DNA of 44,755 bases from contig DBGM01000045.1 in assembly GCA_002295885.1 (NCBI GenBank), positions 27,637 through 72,391 of the forward strand, given 5' to 3'. The position numbers and the translations under genes were made by a program. The DNA is from Phycisphaerales bacterium UBA854 (lineage in GTDB: Bacteria; Planctomycetota; Phycisphaerae; Phycisphaerales; SM1A02). Under the pieces are notes generated by a model. That model was not told the DNA's origin and searched no databases. It saw nothing but the letters and a program-made list of their open reading frames with translations. Positions within the stretch are counted from its first letter, which is position 1; every line of letters starts with the position of its first letter. Positions 43,025 to 44,755 of this stretch are shown piece by piece.

Positions 43025-43049
43025 GGGGACGGTGCATCCGCACCGCCCC
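43025..43049 (+). promoter_or_regulatory. Stable hairpin in the groEL leader
   Basis: GGGG (43025-43028) and CGGTGC (43030-43035) pair with GCACCG (43040-43045) and CCCC (43046-43049), loop ATCC, with one bulged A. It lies about 50 nt before the ribosome binding site AGGAG (43099-43103), which is 9 nt before ATG 43113. No CIRCE element (TTAGCACTC-N9-GAGTGCTAA) was found in the leader. Confidence 0.5.
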
Positions 43050-43112
43050 GAGAGGGTCCGGCCGACGGGCCCGGGAAGATCGAAGAAGCACCCATCGCAG
43101 GAGTCACAGCCA

Positions 43113-44755
43113 ATGGGCGTCAAGGAACTGGCCTTCGACAGGGAGGCACGCATGTCCCTGCTCCAGGGAGTCGAGAAACTCGCCAGCGCGGTCAAGTCGA
43201 CCCTCGGCCCACGCGGCCGAAACGCAGTGCTCGACAAGAGCTGGGGCGGACCCACCGTCACCAAGGACGGCGTCACCGTCGCCGAGGAGATCGAACTCCG
43301 GGACTCCGTCGAGAACATGGGGGCCCGGCTCGTGCGCGAGGCGGCCTCCAAGACCAGCGACAAGGCGGGCGACGGCACGACGACCGCCACGGTCCTGGCC
43401 GAGGCCCTGTTCCGATCCGGTCTCAAGCACATCAGTGCCGGTGTGGATGCCAACGCACTCGTGCGGGGAATGCGCGAAGCAGTCTCCACGGTCGTTGACA
43501 GCATCGGCACCCTCGCCCGTCCGGTCGAGGACAAGATCAAGGACGTCGCGACCATCTCCGCCAACAACGACCCCGAGATCGGGGGCATCATGGCCGAGGC
43601 GTTCGAGAAGGTCGGCAAGGACGGCGTCATCACCGTCGAGGAGGGCAAGGGACTCGAGACGAACATCGAGGTGGTCGAAGGCATGCAGTTCGACCGCGGC
43701 TACCTCAGCCCGAACTTCGTGACCAACACCGATGCGATGTCCGTCGAGTTCGACAAGCCCTACATCCTGGTCTACGAGGACAAGATCGATTCCATCAAGA
43801 AGATCGTTCCCATCCTCGAGAAGATCGTCGAGTCCAAGAAGCCGCTGCTCGTGATCGCGGAGGATGTCACCGGTGAGGCGCTGTCGACCCTTGTCATCAA
43901 CAAGCTGCGGGGCGTCTCCCAGGTCTGTGCCGTCAAGGCACCGGGCTACGGCGACCGCCGCAAGTCGATGCTGGGTGATCTCGCGGTCCTCACCGGCGGC
44001 GAGGCCATCATGAAGGATCTCGGGGTCGATCTCGAGCAGGTCGGCATCGGCCAGCTGGGCCGGGCCAAGAAGATCGTGGTCACCGCCGACGAGTGCACCG
44101 TCATCGAAGGTGCGGGTTCCACGGCGGACATCCAGGACCGGATCGCCCTGATCCGCAACGAGATCGCCGCCAGCGACTCCGACTACGATCGCGAGAAGCT
44201 TCAGGAGCGTCTGGCCAAGCTGGCCGGGGGCGTGGCCCAGGTCAATGTGGGCGCGGCGAGCGAAGCCGAACTCAAGGAGAAGAAGGCCCGGGTCGAGGAT
44301 GCCCTGCATTCCACCCGCGCCGCCGTCGAGGAGGGCGTCGTTCCGGGTGGAGGCGTCAGCTTCCTTCGGGCCCTGCCCGCACTCCACGAACTTCGTGCGA
44401 CGAAGGACGACGACGCCGGCTACGGCGTCGAGGCGGTCATCGCCGCGATGACCGTGCCCCTTCAGACCATCGCCGACAACGCCGGCGAGAAGGGGACCGT
44501 GGTGGTCTCCAAGGTCTGCGAGGGCGAAGGCACCTTCGGGTTCAACGCCCTCACGCTCACCTACGGCGACCTCATCGCCGATGGAGTGCTGACTCCGGCC
44601 AAGGTCGACCGGTCCGCACTGCTCAACGCGGCGTCCGTCGCTTCCATGCTGCTGTCCACCGACTGCATCATCACCGATGCTCCGGTCGAGGATGCCGGTG
44701 GCGACGATCACGACCATGGCGGCATGGATCCCATGGGTGGCATGGGCGGCATGGG
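43113..44755 (+). CDS. groEL: Chaperonin GroEL (Hsp60), nearly complete, cut at its C-terminal GGM tail
   Basis: Forms the 14-mer folding cage that works with GroES. The visible 547 codons have the nucleotide loop TLGPRGRNAVLDKSWGGPTVTKDGVTVAEEI and AGDGTTTATVLAEAL near the start, the apical and intermediate regions, and GGGVSFLRALPAL near residue 410. The tail DDHDHGGMDPMGGMGGMG is running into GGM repeats at the edge, with two His before them. No groES lies directly upstream; the preceding gene is a ribbon membrane protein. ATG 43113 has AGGAG 9 nt upstream. Confidence 0.97.
   Translation, partial: MGVKELAFDREARMSLLQGVEKLASAVKSTLGPRGRNAVLDKSWGGPTVTKDGVTVAEEIELRDSVENMGARLVREAASKTSDKAGDGTTTATVLAEALFRSGLKHISAGVDANALVRGMREAVSTVVDSIGTLARPVEDKIKDVATISANNDPEIGGIMAEAFEKVGKDGVITVEEGKGLETNIEVVEGMQFDRGYLSPNFVTNTDAMSVEFDKPYILVYEDKIDSIKKIVPILEKIVESKKPLLVIAEDVTGEALSTLVINKLRGVSQVCAVKAPGYGDRRKSMLGDLAVLTGGEAIMKDLGVDLEQVGIGQLGRAKKIVVTADECTVIEGAGSTADIQDRIALIRNEIAASDSDYDREKLQERLAKLAGGVAQVNVGAASEAELKEKKARVEDALHSTRAAVEEGVVPGGGVSFLRALPALHELRATKDDDAGYGVEAVIAAMTVPLQTIADNAGEKGTVVVSKVCEGEGTFGFNALTLTYGDLIADGVLTPAKVDRSALLNAASVASMLLSTDCIITDAPVEDAGGDDHDHGGMDPMGGMGGM

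Noticed and set aside
42869..43112. CIRCE element (HrcA operator) before groEL
   Set aside because: No TTAGCACTC-N9-GAGTGCTAA or near match was found by eye in the 244-nt gap.

Overview
The window is about 45 kb of GC-rich, densely coded bacterial chromosome made of housekeeping genes. It most likely comes from a planctomycete, probably of the Phycisphaerae. The grounds are: repeated Cys-x2-CGYD(L/M)(R/Q)GL...CPECG zinc ribbons fused to membrane domains, a free-standing PurL with an N-terminal tandem PurS-like region, an S12 N-terminus of planctomycete type, and Tat-exported sugar-isomerase-like proteins beside dehydrogenases. This placement is an inference from sequence character, not from a database search. 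No insertion sequence, prophage, CRISPR array, tRNA or rRNA was seen.

Layout. 1-203: start of rpsL (minus, cut by the window edge). 365-6897: plus-strand rnhA, purL, purQ, a zinc-ribbon membrane protein and a Gfo/Idh/MocA oxidoreductase. 6900-8360: minus-strand DUF4097-like lipoprotein and rlmE. 8434-12226: a TPP riboswitch, then thiC, a DUF5658-like membrane protein and a type II NADH dehydrogenase, all overlapping. 12231-14371: minus-strand AtoE-type transporter and a crotonase. 14384-15714: poorly understood region with three uncharacterised small ORFs on the minus strand and strong hairpins. 15715-17388: ABC1/UbiB kinase. 17401-18960: minus-strand DUF481 beta-barrel protein and a small zinc-ribbon membrane protein. 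19031-19687: tmk. 19691-22114: minus-strand M20 amidohydrolase and GCS2-type ligase. 22248-22742: small membrane protein. 22744-27839: minus-strand alaS operon (alaS, a 104-aa protein, a Tat-exported TIM-barrel protein, a zinc-free MDR dehydrogenase). 28039-32243: plus-strand tpiA-secG-yicC-APH kinase-PDZ operon. 32245-38186: minus-strand folC, leuS, a 398-aa protein and a DUF2007 protein. 38305-40851: mgtE, hpt and a PH-domain protein. 40840-41772: MoxR ATPase (minus). 41855-42868: a second ribbon membrane protein. 43113-end: groEL, cut at its GGM tail.

Function. Many neighbouring genes overlap by ATGA or GTGA, which points to translational coupling. Themes are purine synthesis and salvage (purL, purQ, hpt), thiamine (thiC), folate (folC), translation (rpsL, alaS, leuS, rlmE), export and quality control (secG, yicC, groEL, MoxR) and Mg2+ uptake (mgtE).

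The most unusual material is: the small-ORF/hairpin region at 14.4-15.5 kb; a set of genes with no ribosome binding site and a TAnnnT-like hexamer 6-11 nt before the start codon (possible leaderless transcripts); the nested hairpins of the thiC riboswitch; and a sigma-54-like -24/-12 sequence far upstream of groEL. No clearly new multi-gene defence or metabolic system could be demonstrated from the sequence alone.
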